Below, in pieces: positions 27,625-38,335 of a stretch of 64,000 bases of DNA; within the stretch, counting starts at the first letter, position 1; each line of letters opens with the position of its first letter. Both the position numbers and the translations under genes were made by a program. Source of the stretch: Achromobacter xylosoxidans. Its GTDB lineage: Bacteria > Pseudomonadota > Gammaproteobacteria > Burkholderiales > Burkholderiaceae_B. Where the stretch lies: positions 1,550,001 to 1,614,000 of the forward strand of contig NZ_LN831029.1 in NCBI RefSeq assembly GCF_001457475.1. Reading direction: 5' to 3'. Under the pieces are notes generated by a model. That model was given only the letters and a program-made list of their open reading frames with translations. It was not told where the DNA came from and made no database searches.

Positions 27625-28590
27625 ATGTCGCTTTCCGCAATGCGCAAAGAAACTTCCTCCCCTATGGCCACCCCCTCCGTCCGCATGGTGGAAGTGGGCG
27701 CCGAGCATGCCGGCCAGCGCCTGGATAATTACCTGATGCGCCTGTGCAAGGGCGTCCCCAAAACCCACATCTACAAGGCCATCCGCGGCGGCGAGGTCCG
27801 GGTAAACAAGGGACGCATCTCGGTGGACTATCGGGTCGCGGAAGGCGATATGGTCCGTATTCCGCCGCTGCGCCTGCCCGACCCTGGCAAGCCCAGGCCG
27901 GTGCCGGCGGCCGAATTCCCGGTGGTGTTCGAGGACGACGCGATGCTGGTGGTGGACAAGCCCGCCGGCGTGGCGGTCCATGGCGGCAGCGGCGTGTCCT
28001 TTGGCGTCATCGAGCAGCTGCGCGCCGCCCGCCCCGAGGCCAAGTTCCTGGAACTGGTGCACCGGCTCGACCGCGAAACCTCCGGCCTGCTGATGGTCGC
28101 CAAGAAGCGCAGCGCGCTGCTGGCCCTGCACGCCATGCTGCGCGAGGGGCGCAGCGACAAGCACTATTACGCGCTGGTCGAGGGCGACTGGGTCAACGAC
28201 CGCCAGCACATCAAGCTGTCGCTGTCCAAGTGGACCACCCAGTCGGGCGAGCGCCGCGTCAAGGTCGATCCCGACGGCCAGACCGCCCACACCATCATCA
28301 CGCTCAAGCAGCGCTTCGGCCGCTACAGCCTGGTGGACGCGGAACTGCGCACCGGGCGTACCCACCAGATCCGTGTGCATCTGGCGGCCAGCGGCTTTCC
28401 CATCGTGGGCGACGACAAGTACGGCCACGACGAGGTTCGCGCCGAATTCTCGCGCATGGGCTTTGGCCGCATGTTCCTGCATGCCCACCAATTGACCCTG
28501 AACCATCCGCTGACGGGCGAGCCGATGACGCTGACGGCCGAACTGCCGCCCGCCTGCCGGAAAATACTGAAACAACTGGAGTCGGTCTGA
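27625..28590 (+). CDS. rluC: 23S rRNA pseudouridine synthase RluC
   Basis: A 321-residue enzyme that in E. coli converts uridines 955, 2504 and 2580 of 23S rRNA to pseudouridine. An N-terminal S4 RNA-binding domain (about 20-75) precedes the catalytic domain with HRLDRETSGLL, whose Asp is the nucleophile. The RTGRTHQIRVH segment is typical. ATGs at 27625, 27640 and 27664 are all possible; conserved sequence begins only after the third, and the first overlaps the predicted rne -10 box, so the true start may be 27664. It is divergent from rne and followed by a HAD gene after one base. Confidence 0.92.
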   Translation: MSLSAMRKETSSPMATPSVRMVEVGAEHAGQRLDNYLMRLCKGVPKTHIYKAIRGGEVRVNKGRISVDYRVAEGDMVRIPPLRLPDPGKPRPVPAAEFPVVFEDDAMLVVDKPAGVAVHGGSGVSFGVIEQLRAARPEAKFLELVHRLDRETSGLLMVAKKRSALLALHAMLREGRSDKHYYALVEGDWVNDRQHIKLSLSKWTTQSGERRVKVDPDGQTAHTIITLKQRFGRYSLVDAELRTGRTHQIRVHLAASGFPIVGDDKYGHDEVRAEFSRMGFGRMFLHAHQLTLNHPLTGEPMTLTAELPPACRKILKQLESV

Positions 28591-28591
28591 T

Positions 28592-29257
28592 ATGTCGTAT
28601 TCGCTGGTCGTTTTTGACTGGGACGGAACCCTGATGGATTCCACGCACAGCATCGTGGCCGCCATCCAGGGCGCATGCCGCGACCTGGAGCTGCCGGTGC
28701 CGTCGGCCTCCGACGCCAGCTGGGTGATCGGGCTGTCGCTGGAAAGCGCGCTGCGCCGTGCCGTGCCGCAGCTGACGCAGGCGATGCTGCCGCGCTTTCT
28801 CGAGCGCTACCGCACCCACTACCTGCTGCGCGATCCTGAATTGCGCCTTTTCGACGGCATTCCCGAGCTGTTGAACGCGCTGGCCGAGCGCGACGTGCGC
28901 CTGGCCGTGGCCACCGGCAAGAGCCGCGTGGGCCTGACGCGCGCCCTGGCCGCGACCGGCCTGGGTCCCATGTTCGACGCCACCCGCACGGCTGACGAAA
29001 CCTTCAGCAAGCCGCATCCGGCCATGCTGCACGAGTTGATGAGCGAGCTGGACGTCGATCCGGCCCGCGTGGTGATGGTGGGCGACACCTCCCACGACAT
29101 GCAGATGGCCACCAATGCCGGCGTGCACGGCCTGGGCGTGACCTACGGCGCACACACCCTGAAGGAACTCGAGGGTTGTGGCCCGCAAGCGGTGCTGGAG
29201 AGCGTGCCGCTGGTGCGCGACTGGCTGCTCAGCCGGACCCTGACGGCCGCTGCCTGA
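28592..29257 (+). CDS. HAD-family phosphatase, phosphoglycolate type
   Basis: A 221-residue HAD subfamily IA hydrolase. Motif [10 protein letters not shown] has the nucleophile Asp and the acid/base Asp, motif II is VATGKS, and motifs III/IV are KPHPAM and [10 protein letters not shown] cap domain sits between motifs I and II. It resembles Gph/PpaX-type phosphatases; the substrate (2-phosphoglycolate, pyrophosphate or a sugar phosphate) is not decided by sequence. It lies one base after rluC, an arrangement common in betaproteobacteria, and is probably co-transcribed. Confidence 0.87.
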   Translation: MSYSLVVFDWDGTLMDSTHSIVAAIQGACRDLELPVPSASDASWVIGLSLESALRRAVPQLTQAMLPRFLERYRTHYLLRDPELRLFDGIPELLNALAERDVRLAVATGKSRVGLTRALAATGLGPMFDATRTADETFSKPHPAMLHELMSELDVDPARVVMVGDTSHDMQMATNAGVHGLGVTYGAHTLKELEGCGPQAVLESVPLVRDWLLSRTLTAAA

Positions 29258-29421
29258 CGGCCGCGGGCGTCCCGTCCCGGCGGGAACGCCGGGAGAGCGG
29301 GGCGGTCTATTACCGATCGCCGCCGGCTACGCCGGCGGAATATCATGGGGTCGCGAAACGTCCACGGTTTGAGCGGGGCGGCAGCGACGCGACTCGCCGC
29401 GCCGGCCCCCAGGAGATTCCC

Positions 29422-30386
<965 letters not shown>

Positions 30387-30390
<4 letters not shown>

Positions 30391-31040
30391 AGCCGCCGGT
30401 GGCCGATGGCGCGGCCGCGGCCGCGGCGTGCAAGCCGCAATGGTCGGCGCGGGCCGTGGGGCGCGCCAAGCCCTGGCTGTTCCTGTTGGGCCTGGCGCCG
30501 TTCGCGCGCTGGATCTGGCTGGGTTTTTCCAACGGCCTGACCGCCAACCCGGTTGAATTCCTGACCCGTTCGTCGGGCACCTGGACGCTGGTGTGCCTGC
30601 TCGTGACGCTGGCGATCACGCCCTTGCGGCGCTTGACCGGGCAGCCGGCGCTGGTGCGCGTGCGCCGCATGTGCGGCCTGTTCGCCTTCTTCTATGGCGC
30701 CATGCACTTCATGGCCTGGGTCTGGTGGGACCGTGGTCTCGATCCCGTCGCCATGCTGCAGGATATTGGCGAGCGGCCCTTCATCACGGTGGGCTTCGCC
30801 GCTTTCGTGCTGATGGCGGCGCTGGCGGCCACCTCCACCCAGTGGGCCATGCGCAAGCTGGGCAGGCGCTGGCAGCAATTGCATCGCGCCATCTATCTCA
30901 TCGGCCTGCTGGCGGTGTTGCATTACTGGTGGCACAAGGCCGGCAAGAACGACCTGTCGCAGCCGATCCTCTATGCCTCGGTGCTGGCGCTGCTGCTGGG
31001 GTGGCGGCTGGTCGCCTGGTGGCGCCGCCGCCCGGGGTGA
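30387..31040 (+). CDS. msrQ: Haem membrane subunit MsrQ
   Basis: A 217-residue six-helix b-type cytochrome of the ferric reductase-like family that passes quinone-pool or flavin electrons to MsrP. Haem-ligand histidines are in [16 protein letters not shown] and VLHYWWH. The proposed start is TTG 30387, which overlaps the msrP stop (TTGA); GTG 30399 is an alternative, and no ATG lies ahead of the first helix. The N-terminal 25 residues are Ala-rich and poorly conserved. The rare start and overlap suggest translation depends on msrP. Confidence 0.9.
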
Positions 31041-31094
31041 ACCCATCTCGTCGGGCGTGCCGTGTCTTTCGCGGTCACCGCCCGGGGCGTCGGG

Positions 31095-31880
31095 CTACAG
31101 CATGGCAAGCATGATCGCCGCGGTCTCCGCGTCGGGCTGGCCGTCGTGCAGGGCGGGCCGATAGTGCATCTGGAAGGCCGCCAGCACATTGATGGTGGCG
31201 CGGTCCAGGGTGCCGGTTTGCGGGCTGGTGTAGCCCAGGCGTTGCAGTTGCTGCTGGAACCAGGCCACGTCGGGCGTGCCCTGGGCCTGCAGCCGTGCCA
31301 GGTGCGCGGCGGCGCCGGCTTCGTCGTACCAGCGGCCGATGCCCGCCGCGGCCAGTTGCTTCCAGGGGAACAGCGGGCCGGGATCGACCTTGCGCTGGGG
31401 CGCGATATCGCTGTGGCCGACCACGTTCCGGGGCGCGATGCCGTGGCGCTGGATGATGTCGCGCAGCAGGATGGTCAGCGCCCGGATCTGGCGGTCGCCG
31501 TAGGCATGCCATTGCGGTTTGCCGTCATCGCCGTCGGTCCAGCCGGGGTTGACGATCTCGATGCCGACCGACGTGCTGTTCATGGCGTTCAGGCCGTACC
31601 AGGCGCTTTCGCCGGCGTGCCAGGCGGCGCGGGACTCATCGACCAGCCGGTAGGCGCGGCCGGGCGTATCGATCAGGTAATGGGCGCTGACCTTGCCCTG
31701 CGACAGCAGCTTCATCGACAGCGCGTCGTCGGTCGAGGTGTAGTGCAGGACCACGAAGCGCACCCGGCTGCTCTGGCTGGCCGCGGTGATGGAGGTGTCC
31801 AGGTCCAGGCCCGCGGGGCCGCGCTGGGCGCAACCGGCCAGGGCCGCCAGGGCCAGCAATACCGCTGCAGATCGGATCAT
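31095..31880 (-). CDS. amiD: N-acetylmuramoyl-L-alanine amidase, AmiD-like lipoprotein
   Basis: A 261-residue lipoprotein amidase that cuts the amide between MurNAc and L-Ala. The signal peptide ends in the lipobox LAGC (about residue 18-21), so the protein is membrane-anchored. The amidase_2 domain has VVLHYTST and the zinc ligands in GHSDIAPQRKVDPG. A C-terminal peptidoglycan-binding domain covers about 185-255 (QLQRLGY and GTLDRATINVLAAFQ). It lies two bases after the RsmI-like gene. It likely recycles or remodels cell wall at the periplasmic face of the outer membrane. Confidence 0.9.
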   Translation of the reverse strand: MIRSAAVLLALAALAGCAQRGPAGLDLDTSITAASQSSRVRFVVLHYTSTDDALSMKLLSQGKVSAHYLIDTPGRAYRLVDESRAAWHAGESAWYGLNAMNSTSVGIEIVNPGWTDGDDGKPQWHAYGDRQIRALTILLRDIIQRHGIAPRNVVGHSDIAPQRKVDPGPLFPWKQLAAAGIGRWYDEAGAAAHLARLQAQGTPDVAWFQQQLQRLGYTSPQTGTLDRATINVLAAFQMHYRPALHDGQPDAETAAIMLAML

Positions 31881-31882
31881 CG

Positions 31883-32593
31883 TCAGCGCGCCAGGTACAG
31901 GAACAGGGTGGGCATCTTGTCCAGCTGCGGGGCGGGCTGCTTCTTCCAGTCGGCGATGGTGCGGGTGACGATCCATTCGTCGGCGGTGGTCAGCGCGCGC
32001 GCCACGCACAGCTTGGTGTCGCCCTTCAGGCTGGCCAGCAATGTGGCGAACATGGCGGCGTTGCGGTAGGGGGTCTCGATCAGCAGTTGCGTCTGGTTGT
32101 GCCGCGCGGAGTGCTGTTCCCACGCCTTGAGCTGCCTGGCGCGCTCGCCGGCGTCCACCGGCGCGTAGCCGTGGAAGGCGAAGCGCTGGCCGTCCAGCCC
32201 GCTGGCCATCAGGCCCAGCAGGATGGAGGAGGGGCCGACCCAGGGTTTGACGGTGATGCCGAGCCGGTGGGCGGCGTCCACCACCTTGGCGCCAGGGTCG
32301 GCGACCGCCGGGCAGCCGGCCTCGGATACCAGGCCGATGTCGGCGCCGCGGCGCACCGGCTCGAGCCAGGCGCCGATCTGGGCGGCGTCGGTCTTGTCGC
32401 TCAGAGTATGGATGGTGATTTCCTGCAGCGGCCGGGTGGTGCCGACCTGCTTGAGGAAGGCCCGCGCCGTCTTGGCGTTTTCGGCGATGTAGGTGTCCAG
32501 GCTGCCGGCCCGCTCGCGCGCGTCGGCGGGCAGCCAGCTTTCGGGGGCGGCGTCGCCCAGCCCCACGGGAATCAGGTGCAGCGAGCCACTCAT
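31883..32593 (-). CDS. RsmI-like SAM-dependent methyltransferase
   Basis: A 236-residue member of the tetrapyrrole methylase fold, related to RsmI (16S rRNA C1402 ribose methylase). Recognisable blocks are LVSEAGCPAVADPG, VGPSSILLGLMASGL and IETPYRN. It is about 50 residues shorter than E. coli RsmI, lacking much of the C-terminal extension, and fits a separate short RsmI-like group. The substrate is therefore unproven. Its start overlaps the Maf stop (32590-32593). Confidence 0.78.
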   Translation of the reverse strand: MSGSLHLIPVGLGDAAPESWLPADARERAGSLDTYIAENAKTARAFLKQVGTTRPLQEITIHTLSDKTDAAQIGAWLEPVRRGADIGLVSEAGCPAVADPGAKVVDAAHRLGITVKPWVGPSSILLGLMASGLDGQRFAFHGYAPVDAGERARQLKAWEQHSARHNQTQLLIETPYRNAAMFATLLASLKGDTKLCVARALTTADEWIVTRTIADWKKQPAPQLDKMPTLFLYLAR

Positions 32594-33192
32594 GCGGCCG
32601 CTCCGGGCGCCGTCAGGGGGTCCAGGCCGAAGCCGGCCAGCATCCGGGTCAGGGCGATCAGCGGCAGGCCGATGATGGCGGTGGGGTCATCGCTCTGGAT
32701 GCTCTCCATCAGGGCGATGCCCAGGCTTTCCGCCTTGGCGCTGCCTGCGGTATCGTAGGGTTCCTCGGCGCGTAGGTAGGCGTCGATGGCCTGGTCGCTC
32801 AGGCGCCGGAATCTGCACCGCGTCACGATATCGGCTTTTTCCACTCGGAGGCCGTCAGTCACCGCCAACGCGCTGTGAAATTCCACGATCTGCCCGGAAA
32901 GTGCGCGCAATTGCGCCTGGGCGCGCGTAAAATCGCCAGGCTTGCCAATGGGTTGGCCGTCCACCGTGGCAACCTGATCCGACCCGATGACGACGCTGCC
33001 GGGATGCCCGCCGGCCACCGCCATGGCCTTGGCCACCGACAGGCGCAGCGCCAGCGCTTCGGGTGATTCGCCTTGCTGTGGCGTTTCGTCCACATCGGGC
33101 GAAATGGCGGTGAAGGGCAGGCGCAGGCGGGTGAGCAGTTCTTTGCGGTAGCGCGAGCTGGAGGCGAGGATCAGGCTGGGTTGTGAGGGCAT
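32590..33192 (-). CDS. Maf-type nucleotide pyrophosphatase, YceF group
   Basis: A 200-residue Maf protein. Motifs ASSSRYRKELL, DVDETP, SDQVA and the YDTAGSAK loop are present. The loop and the neighbourhood with yceD-rpmF match YceF, which in E. coli hydrolyses m7GTP to m7GMP, a house-cleaning activity against modified nucleotides. It is divergent from the yceD homologue across 60-odd bases and first in a three-gene unit with the methyltransferase and the amidase. Confidence 0.88.
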   Translation of the reverse strand: MPSQPSLILASSSRYRKELLTRLRLPFTAISPDVDETPQQGESPEALALRLSVAKAMAVAGGHPGSVVIGSDQVATVDGQPIGKPGDFTRAQAQLRALSGQIVEFHSALAVTDGLRVEKADIVTRCRFRRLSDQAIDAYLRAEEPYDTAGSAKAESLGIALMESIQSDDPTAIIGLPLIALTRMLAGFGLDPLTAPGAAA

Positions 33193-33199
33193 TCGATAT

Positions 33200-33229
33200 T
33201 TGACGCTGGGACGTAAGTCACAGTATTAT
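33200..33229 (+). promoter_or_regulatory. Sigma-70 promoter of the yceD-rpmF-fab cluster
   Basis: TTGACG (33200-33205), an 18-base spacer and TATTAT (33224-33229) predict a start near 33236. It is the best promoter match in this part of the window and drives the ribosome/lipid operon. Confidence 0.65.
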
Positions 33230-33260
33230 CTAACGTTTTGCGGCATTTTTGCAGGGCAGC

Positions 33261-33989
33261 ATGACTTTTGGGCGGGGCGCACCCCGCGTCAGTCATCGGT
33301 TTGGCGCCCTGGGATGGCCGCGAATGCACGGGATGTGCGGGTTGTGCGCGAATGCGCATTTCCGGCGGCCTCGTGCGAAAGGACAGAACATCAAGCCCAT
33401 CGACGCATTCGCATTCGCCCATTCGGGCAAGGAAGCGCAAGGCACCATACCTCTTGTGCGGTTGACGCGCGCGGTTGACGGACTTCCCGAGCAACCGGCG
33501 GGTGAGGCCGGCCTTGTGACGTGGTCCGTGCGCGGCGAGATGGGCAAGGCCGGGCTGCTGCAAGGTCAGCCGCTCCTGCGCATACATGTGCGGGCGAATC
33601 CGGTCGTGGTGTGTCAGCGGTGCAATGAGCCGTTCGCCTATCCGGTGGACAGCGAGGTCCTGCTGCAACTGGTCAAGTCCGAAGCCGACCTCGACGACGG
33701 CTTTGCCTCCGGCGATCACGCCGCGGGTTTCGACGACGAGGACGAGGACGGCGAGGCAGGAAACGCAGGAAATGGTTTTGTGTCCAACCAGCCTGAAAAG
33801 GTGGTGGGTTCGCATCACTTCGATCTGTTGGCCCAGATCGAGGATGAGCTCATTCTGAGCGTTCCGTATGTGCCCAAGCATGATGTATGCCCGGGCGCGC
33901 AGGCCAAGGACAGCGAGGCTTCCCAAGAGCCCGTTGTCAAGCGTCCGTCGCCGTTTGCGGTGCTGGAACAACTGAAGCACAAAGATTGA
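33261..33989 (+). CDS. yceD: YceD/DUF177 family protein
   Basis: A YceD-family protein, next to rpmF as in most proteobacteria and linked in other bacteria to 23S rRNA accumulation. The conserved core has CQRCNEPF (a CxxC pair) near the middle, then an acidic insert (DDEDEDGE), [17 protein letters not shown] and a second conserved cysteine, and ends with FAVLEQLK. The start is uncertain. ATG 33261 has AGGG upstream, but the next 43 residues do not resemble the family, whose similarity starts at about 33390. There an ATC codon sits six bases after AAAGGA and would give a 199-residue protein. ATGs at 33324 and 33333 are further options. Confidence 0.8.
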   Translation: MTFGRGAPRVSHRFGALGWPRMHGMCGLCANAHFRRPRAKGQNIKPIDAFAFAHSGKEAQGTIPLVRLTRAVDGLPEQPAGEAGLVTWSVRGEMGKAGLLQGQPLLRIHVRANPVVVCQRCNEPFAYPVDSEVLLQLVKSEADLDDGFASGDHAAGFDDEDEDGEAGNAGNGFVSNQPEKVVGSHHFDLLAQIEDELILSVPYVPKHDVCPGAQAKDSEASQEPVVKRPSPFAVLEQLKHKD

Positions 33990-34041
33990 GATCAACATCG
34001 GGCCGCATCGCGTACAATGCGCCCCGTTTCTAGGAGTCATC

Positions 34042-34224
34042 ATGGCCGTTCAACAAAACAAGAAGTCCCCGTCCAAGCGCGGTATGCACCGCTCGCACGA
34101 TTTTCTGGTGAATCCGTCGACCGCGATCGAACCCACCACGGGCGAAACGCACCTGCGTCACCACATCAGCCCCAACGGCTTCTACCGTGGCCGCAAGGTC
34201 CTGAAGACCAAGGCCGACGAATAA
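34042..34224 (+). CDS. rpmF: 50S ribosomal protein L32
   Basis: A 60-residue L32 with the conserved start [20 protein letters not shown] and the [15 protein letters not shown] end. It lacks the four zinc cysteines of the C+ form, as is usual here. It has a good AGGAG and a TACAAT box at 34013-34018 that may add local transcription. It sits between yceD and plsX, the classic link between ribosome and lipid synthesis. Confidence 0.97.
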   Translation: MAVQQNKKSPSKRGMHRSHDFLVNPSTAIEPTTGETHLRHHISPNGFYRGRKVLKTKADE

Positions 34225-34283
34225 GGCCCCCGGGCCGAACTCGTACTCGGACCATTTCGGCTGAGCGCTGATACCTGGCACCC

Positions 34284-35351
34284 GTGATACGCATCGCCAT
34301 AGACTGTATGGGCGGAGACTTCGGTCTGCCCGTCACGATTCCGGCTGCGATCGAGTTCGCCCGGCAATTTCCGGACACCCGGCTGTTGCTGGTCGGGCTT
34401 CCGGACGCTATCGAAGCGGCGCTCTCCGAGCATCGCGGCGTCGAGCGTGATCGCTTCGAGATCGTGGCGGCTTCCGAAGTCGTCACCATGGACGACCCGG
34501 TCGAGGTCGCCCTGCGCCGCAAAAAAGACTCCTCCATGCGCCTGGCCGCCCAGTCCGTCAAGGACGGGCGCGCCGACGCCTGCGTTTCCGCCGGCAACAC
34601 CGGCGCATGGATGGCCATTTCCCGCTATGTGCTCAAGACGCTGGACGGCATAGACCGCCCCGCGATCGCCACGTCCATTCCGAACCAGACGGGCCGCGCC
34701 ACCACGGTGCTGGACCTGGGCGCGAACGTGGACTGCACGGCCGAGCACCTGCTGCAATTCGCCATCATGGGCGCCGCGCTGTCGCAGGCGGTGGACCATC
34801 GCGACAGCCCCACTGTGGGGCTGCTCAACATCGGCGAAGAAGTCATCAAGGGCAACGAGGTCGTCAAGGAAGCCGCCGAGCTCCTGCGCGCCAGCCCGCT
34901 GAACTTCTACGGCAACGTGGAAGGCAATGACATTTTCAAGGGCACGGTCGACGTCGTCGTCTGCGACGGTTTCGTCGGCAACGTCGTGCTCAAGTCCGTG
35001 GAAGGACTGGCCAAGATGTTGTCCAGCGTCATCCGCGAAGAGTTCAAACGCAACCTGATCACGCTGCTGGTCGGCGCCCTGGCCAAGCCGGTGCTCAACC
35101 GCCTGCGCAATCGCGTCGATAACCGTCGCTACAACGGCGCGGCGCTGCTGGGCTTGCGTGGCGTGGTCATCAAGAGCCACGGTTCGGCCGATGCCTACGC
35201 TTTCGGCTTCGCCTTGCAACGGGCCCGCGAGGCCGTGGTGAGTAAACTGCTGGAGCGCACCGCTCAGACGGTGGCGCAGATCAACCAGCGCGTCCAGTCG
35301 GCTTCGGGTGTTTCGGCGCTCGAACCGGGCGCGGCTGGGGACACCGCTTGA
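34284..35351 (+). CDS. plsX: Phosphate acyltransferase PlsX
   Basis: A 355-residue enzyme that makes acyl-phosphate from acyl-ACP for phospholipid synthesis. The N-terminal [11 protein letters not shown] and the [10 protein letters not shown] and [10 protein letters not shown] segments are family marks. It starts with GTG at 34284; no strong Shine-Dalgarno is visible. The stop overlaps the fabH start (ATGA-type, 35349-35353). A peripheral inner-membrane location is expected. Confidence 0.96.
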   Translation: MIRIAIDCMGGDFGLPVTIPAAIEFARQFPDTRLLLVGLPDAIEAALSEHRGVERDRFEIVAASEVVTMDDPVEVALRRKKDSSMRLAAQSVKDGRADACVSAGNTGAWMAISRYVLKTLDGIDRPAIATSIPNQTGRATTVLDLGANVDCTAEHLLQFAIMGAALSQAVDHRDSPTVGLLNIGEEVIKGNEVVKEAAELLRASPLNFYGNVEGNDIFKGTVDVVVCDGFVGNVVLKSVEGLAKMLSSVIREEFKRNLITLLVGALAKPVLNRLRNRVDNRRYNGAALLGLRGVVIKSHGSADAYAFGFALQRAREAVVSKLLERTAQTVAQINQRVQSASGVSALEPGAAGDTA

Positions 35352-36337
35352 TGGATACCGCAATGAAATATTCCGCGATCGCGGGCACCGGCAGCTTCCT
35401 GCCGGAACGCGTGGTTTCGAATGACGCCCTGGCGGCCGAACTGGCGACGCGCGATATCGCCACGTCCGACGAGTGGATCGTCGAACGCACCGGCATCCGC
35501 CAGCGCCACCTGGCCGAGCGCGGCGTGACCACCAGCCAGTTGGCCACCGAGGCCGCGCGCCGCGCGTTGGCCGATGCCGGTGTCGACGCGTCCGAGGTCG
35601 ATCTGATCGTGCTGGCCACCTCCACGCCCGATTTCGTGTTCCCCAGCACCGCCTGCCTGGTGCAGGCCAACCTGGGCGCCAAGGGCTCCGCGGCCTTCGA
35701 CGTGCAGGCCGTGTGCAGCGGTTTCGTCTACGCCCTGACCACCGCCGACAGCTTCATCCGCGCCGGCCGCGCGCGTTGCGCGCTGGTGATCGGCGCCGAA
35801 GTGTTTTCGCGCATCCTCGACTGGAACGACCGCAGCACCTGCGTGCTGTTCGGCGACGGCGCCGGCGCGGTGGTGCTCAAGGCTTCCGACAAGCCCGGCA
35901 TCATGGCCGCGCAGCTGCATGCCGATGGCAGCCAGATGAAGATCCTCAGCGCCGCGGGCAACGTGGCCTATGGTGACGTCACCGGCGATCCGTTCCTGCG
36001 CATGGACGGCCAGGCGGTGTTCAAGCAGGCCGTCACGGTGCTGGACCGCTCGGCCCGTGATACTTGCGCGGAAGCCGGGATCGAGATCGCCGATGTCGAT
36101 TGGTTGATCCCGCACCAGGCCAACGTCCGCATCCTGAATTTCCTGGCGCGCAAGCTTGCCGTGCCGGTCGAGAAGGTTGTCATCACCGTCGACAGCCACG
36201 CCAACACCTCCGCGGCCAGCGTGCCGCTGGCGCTGGACGCCGCGCGCCGTGATGGCCGCGTCAAGGCCGGCCAATTGGTCCTGATGCAGGGCGTGGGCGG
36301 CGGATTCACCTGGGGTTCGGTACTGGCCCGCATGTAA
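35351..36337 (+). CDS. fabH: Beta-ketoacyl-ACP synthase III
   Basis: A 328-residue condensing enzyme that starts fatty acid synthesis from acetyl-CoA and malonyl-ACP. The catalytic triad is Cys122 (QAVCSGF), His in WLIPHQAN and Asn in DSHANTSAA. The ATG at 35351 overlaps the plsX stop; a second ATG four codons later ([10 protein letters not shown]) is possible. It ends with [10 protein letters not shown], which is typical. Confidence 0.96.
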   Translation: MDTAMKYSAIAGTGSFLPERVVSNDALAAELATRDIATSDEWIVERTGIRQRHLAERGVTTSQLATEAARRALADAGVDASEVDLIVLATSTPDFVFPSTACLVQANLGAKGSAAFDVQAVCSGFVYALTTADSFIRAGRARCALVIGAEVFSRILDWNDRSTCVLFGDGAGAVVLKASDKPGIMAAQLHADGSQMKILSAAGNVAYGDVTGDPFLRMDGQAVFKQAVTVLDRSARDTCAEAGIEIADVDWLIPHQANVRILNFLARKLAVPVEKVVITVDSHANTSAASVPLALDAARRDGRVKAGQLVLMQGVGGGFTWGSVLARM

Positions 36338-36426
36338 GGGCGAGTCCGGCATGGCGCGGAGTGCCGCGCCTGCCGGATGGCACGCTCGACATTCCACAGA
36401 CTCAGAATCAATCCACACGGTCAATC

Positions 36427-37362
36427 ATGAAAATCGCTTTTGTCTTCCCCGGCCAGGGTTCGCAAGCAGTCGGCATGCTCGATGCCTGGGCCGACGTCGC
36501 TGCCGTGACCGACACCGTGGCGCGCGCCTCGCAGGCGCTGGGCCAGGACCTGGGTGCGCTGATCGCGCAGGGCCCCACCGAACAGCTCAACCTGACCACC
36601 AACACCCAGCCCGCCATGCTGACGGCCGGCGCCGCGTTCTTCGCGGCCTGGCGCGCGGCGGGCGGCCGTAATCCCGATGTCGTCGCCGGCCACAGTCTGG
36701 GCGAGTACGCCGCGCTGACGGCCGCCGGCTCGCTGGCGCTCGAAGATGCCGTGCGCCTGGTGCGCGTGCGCGCCGACGCCATGCAGGCCGCCGTGCCGGT
36801 CGGCACTGGCGCCATGGCCGCCATCCTCGGCCTGGACGATGACGCCGTGCGCGCTGCCTGCGCCTCGGCGGCCCAGGGTGAAGTGGTCGAAGCGGTCAAC
36901 TTCAATGCGCCGGCGCAAGTCGTGATCGCCGGCCACAAGGCCGCCGTCGAGCGCGCCTGCGAGCTGGCCAAGGCCGCCGGCGCCAAGCGCGCGCTGCTGC
37001 TGCCGGTGTCGGCGCCGTTCCATTCCAGCCTGCTCAAGCCCGCCGCCGACGTGCTGGCCGGCGCGCTGGCCGCGGTGACGGTGGCGGCGCCGCAGATGCC
37101 CGTCATCAACAACGTCGATGTCGCCGCCCCGACCGAACCCGGGGCAATCCGGGATGCGCTGGTGCGCCAGGCGTGGCATCCTGTGCGTTGGGTCGAAACG
37201 CTGCGCGCCATGAAGGCCCAGGGAGTGACCCACGTCATCGAGTGCGGTCCGGGCAAGGTCCTGACCGGCCTGACCAAGCGTATCGACCCCGAGCTCACCG
37301 GCCTGGCCATCACGGATCCGGCCTCGCTCGAAGCCGCGCTGGCCGCGGTCAACGGAAACTAA
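36427..37362 (+). CDS. fabD: Malonyl-CoA:ACP transacylase
   Basis: A 311-residue acyltransferase that loads malonate onto ACP. GQGSQ is at 10-14, the nucleophile Ser90 is in GHSLGEY, and the QPAMLTA and VSAPFHSSL segments bind substrate. The start (MKIAFVFPGQG) is 90 bases after fabH, and an upstream in-frame extension is not family-like. It is followed by fabG after four bases. Confidence 0.97.
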   Translation: MKIAFVFPGQGSQAVGMLDAWADVAAVTDTVARASQALGQDLGALIAQGPTEQLNLTTNTQPAMLTAGAAFFAAWRAAGGRNPDVVAGHSLGEYAALTAAGSLALEDAVRLVRVRADAMQAAVPVGTGAMAAILGLDDDAVRAACASAAQGEVVEAVNFNAPAQVVIAGHKAAVERACELAKAAGAKRALLLPVSAPFHSSLLKPAADVLAGALAAVTVAAPQMPVINNVDVAAPTEPGAIRDALVRQAWHPVRWVETLRAMKAQGVTHVIECGPGKVLTGLTKRIDPELTGLAITDPASLEAALAAVNGN

Positions 37363-37366
37363 GACC

Positions 37367-38119
37367 ATGGAAAACACCTCGATCGAACTGCAGGGCAAGA
37401 TCGCCCTGGTCACGGGCGCCACGCGCGGCATTGGCCGCGCCATTGCGCAGGAACTGGCCGCGCGCGGCGCGGTTGTCATCGGCACCGCCACGTCGGAATC
37501 CGGCGCTGCCGCCATCACCGAGGCGCTGGCCCCGTTCGGCGGCCGTGGCGTGGTGCTGGACGTGACCAATGCCGAAGCCTGCGACGCCTTGATCGACGCG
37601 CTCGGCAAAGAAGGCGGTGGCCCCCATATCCTCGTCAATAATGCAGGCATCACCCGCGATACGCTGGCAATGCGCATGAAAGACGACGATTGGTCCGCCG
37701 TCATCGACACCAACCTGGCGTCGGTTTTCCGCCTCTCGCGCGCGGTGCTGCGCAACATGATGAAGGCCCGCTGGGGACGCATCATCAACGTCACCTCCGT
37801 GGTAGGCTCGAGCGGCAATCCCGGCCAGGCCAACTACGCCGCGGCCAAGGCCGGCGTGGCGGGCATGTCGCGCGCGCTGGCGCGTGAGCTGGGCAGCCGC
37901 AACATCACCGTCAATTGCGTGGCGCCCGGCTTCATCGATACCGACATGACGCGCGCCCTGGGCGAGAGCCAGACGGCGGCGCTACTGCAGCAGATTCCGC
38001 TGGGCCGCCTGGGTTCGCCGACGGATATCGCCCATGCGGTGGCCTTTTTGTCCGGGCCGCAGGCGGGTTACATTACCGGCACCACCCTGCACGTCAACGG
38101 CGGGATGTACATGCAATAA
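37367..38119 (+). CDS. fabG: 3-oxoacyl-ACP reductase
   Basis: A 250-residue short-chain dehydrogenase that reduces 3-oxoacyl-ACP with NADPH. The cofactor motif TGATRGIGRA, the NNAG motif and the catalytic Ser-Tyr-Lys (VVGSSGNPGQANYAAAKAG) are all present, and it ends HVNGGMYMQ as usual for FabG. It is immediately downstream of fabD. Confidence 0.97.
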   Translation: MENTSIELQGKIALVTGATRGIGRAIAQELAARGAVVIGTATSESGAAAITEALAPFGGRGVVLDVTNAEACDALIDALGKEGGGPHILVNNAGITRDTLAMRMKDDDWSAVIDTNLASVFRLSRAVLRNMMKARWGRIINVTSVVGSSGNPGQANYAAAKAGVAGMSRALARELGSRNITVNCVAPGFIDTDMTRALGESQTAALLQQIPLGRLGSPTDIAHAVAFLSGPQAGYITGTTLHVNGGMYMQ

Positions 38120-38277
38120 GTCACGAAGCGCGTGGGCGGCCCAGGCCGCCGCGCCGCAGCCGGGCTTTCCGGCGCGGGGCAACGCGCGCTTCATCCGGAA
38201 ACGCCGCATATCGGCACTCCTGCGCCCCGTGGGCGACAGATCAAAGTGTGCGGTGTTATTTTTGTCACGGCCTGGCG

Positions 38278-38305
38278 TTTGCAGTACTCTGCGCTTGGCT
38301 ATAAT
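38278..38305 (+). promoter_or_regulatory. acpP promoter
   Basis: A perfect TATAAT (38300-38305) with a weak TTTGCA (38278-38283) 16 bases upstream lies about 30 bases before the acpP ATG. A separate strong promoter fits the high demand for acyl carrier protein. Confidence 0.65.
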
Positions 38306-38335
38306 TCGCGGGATTTTTCCCATTTGGAGATCTGC

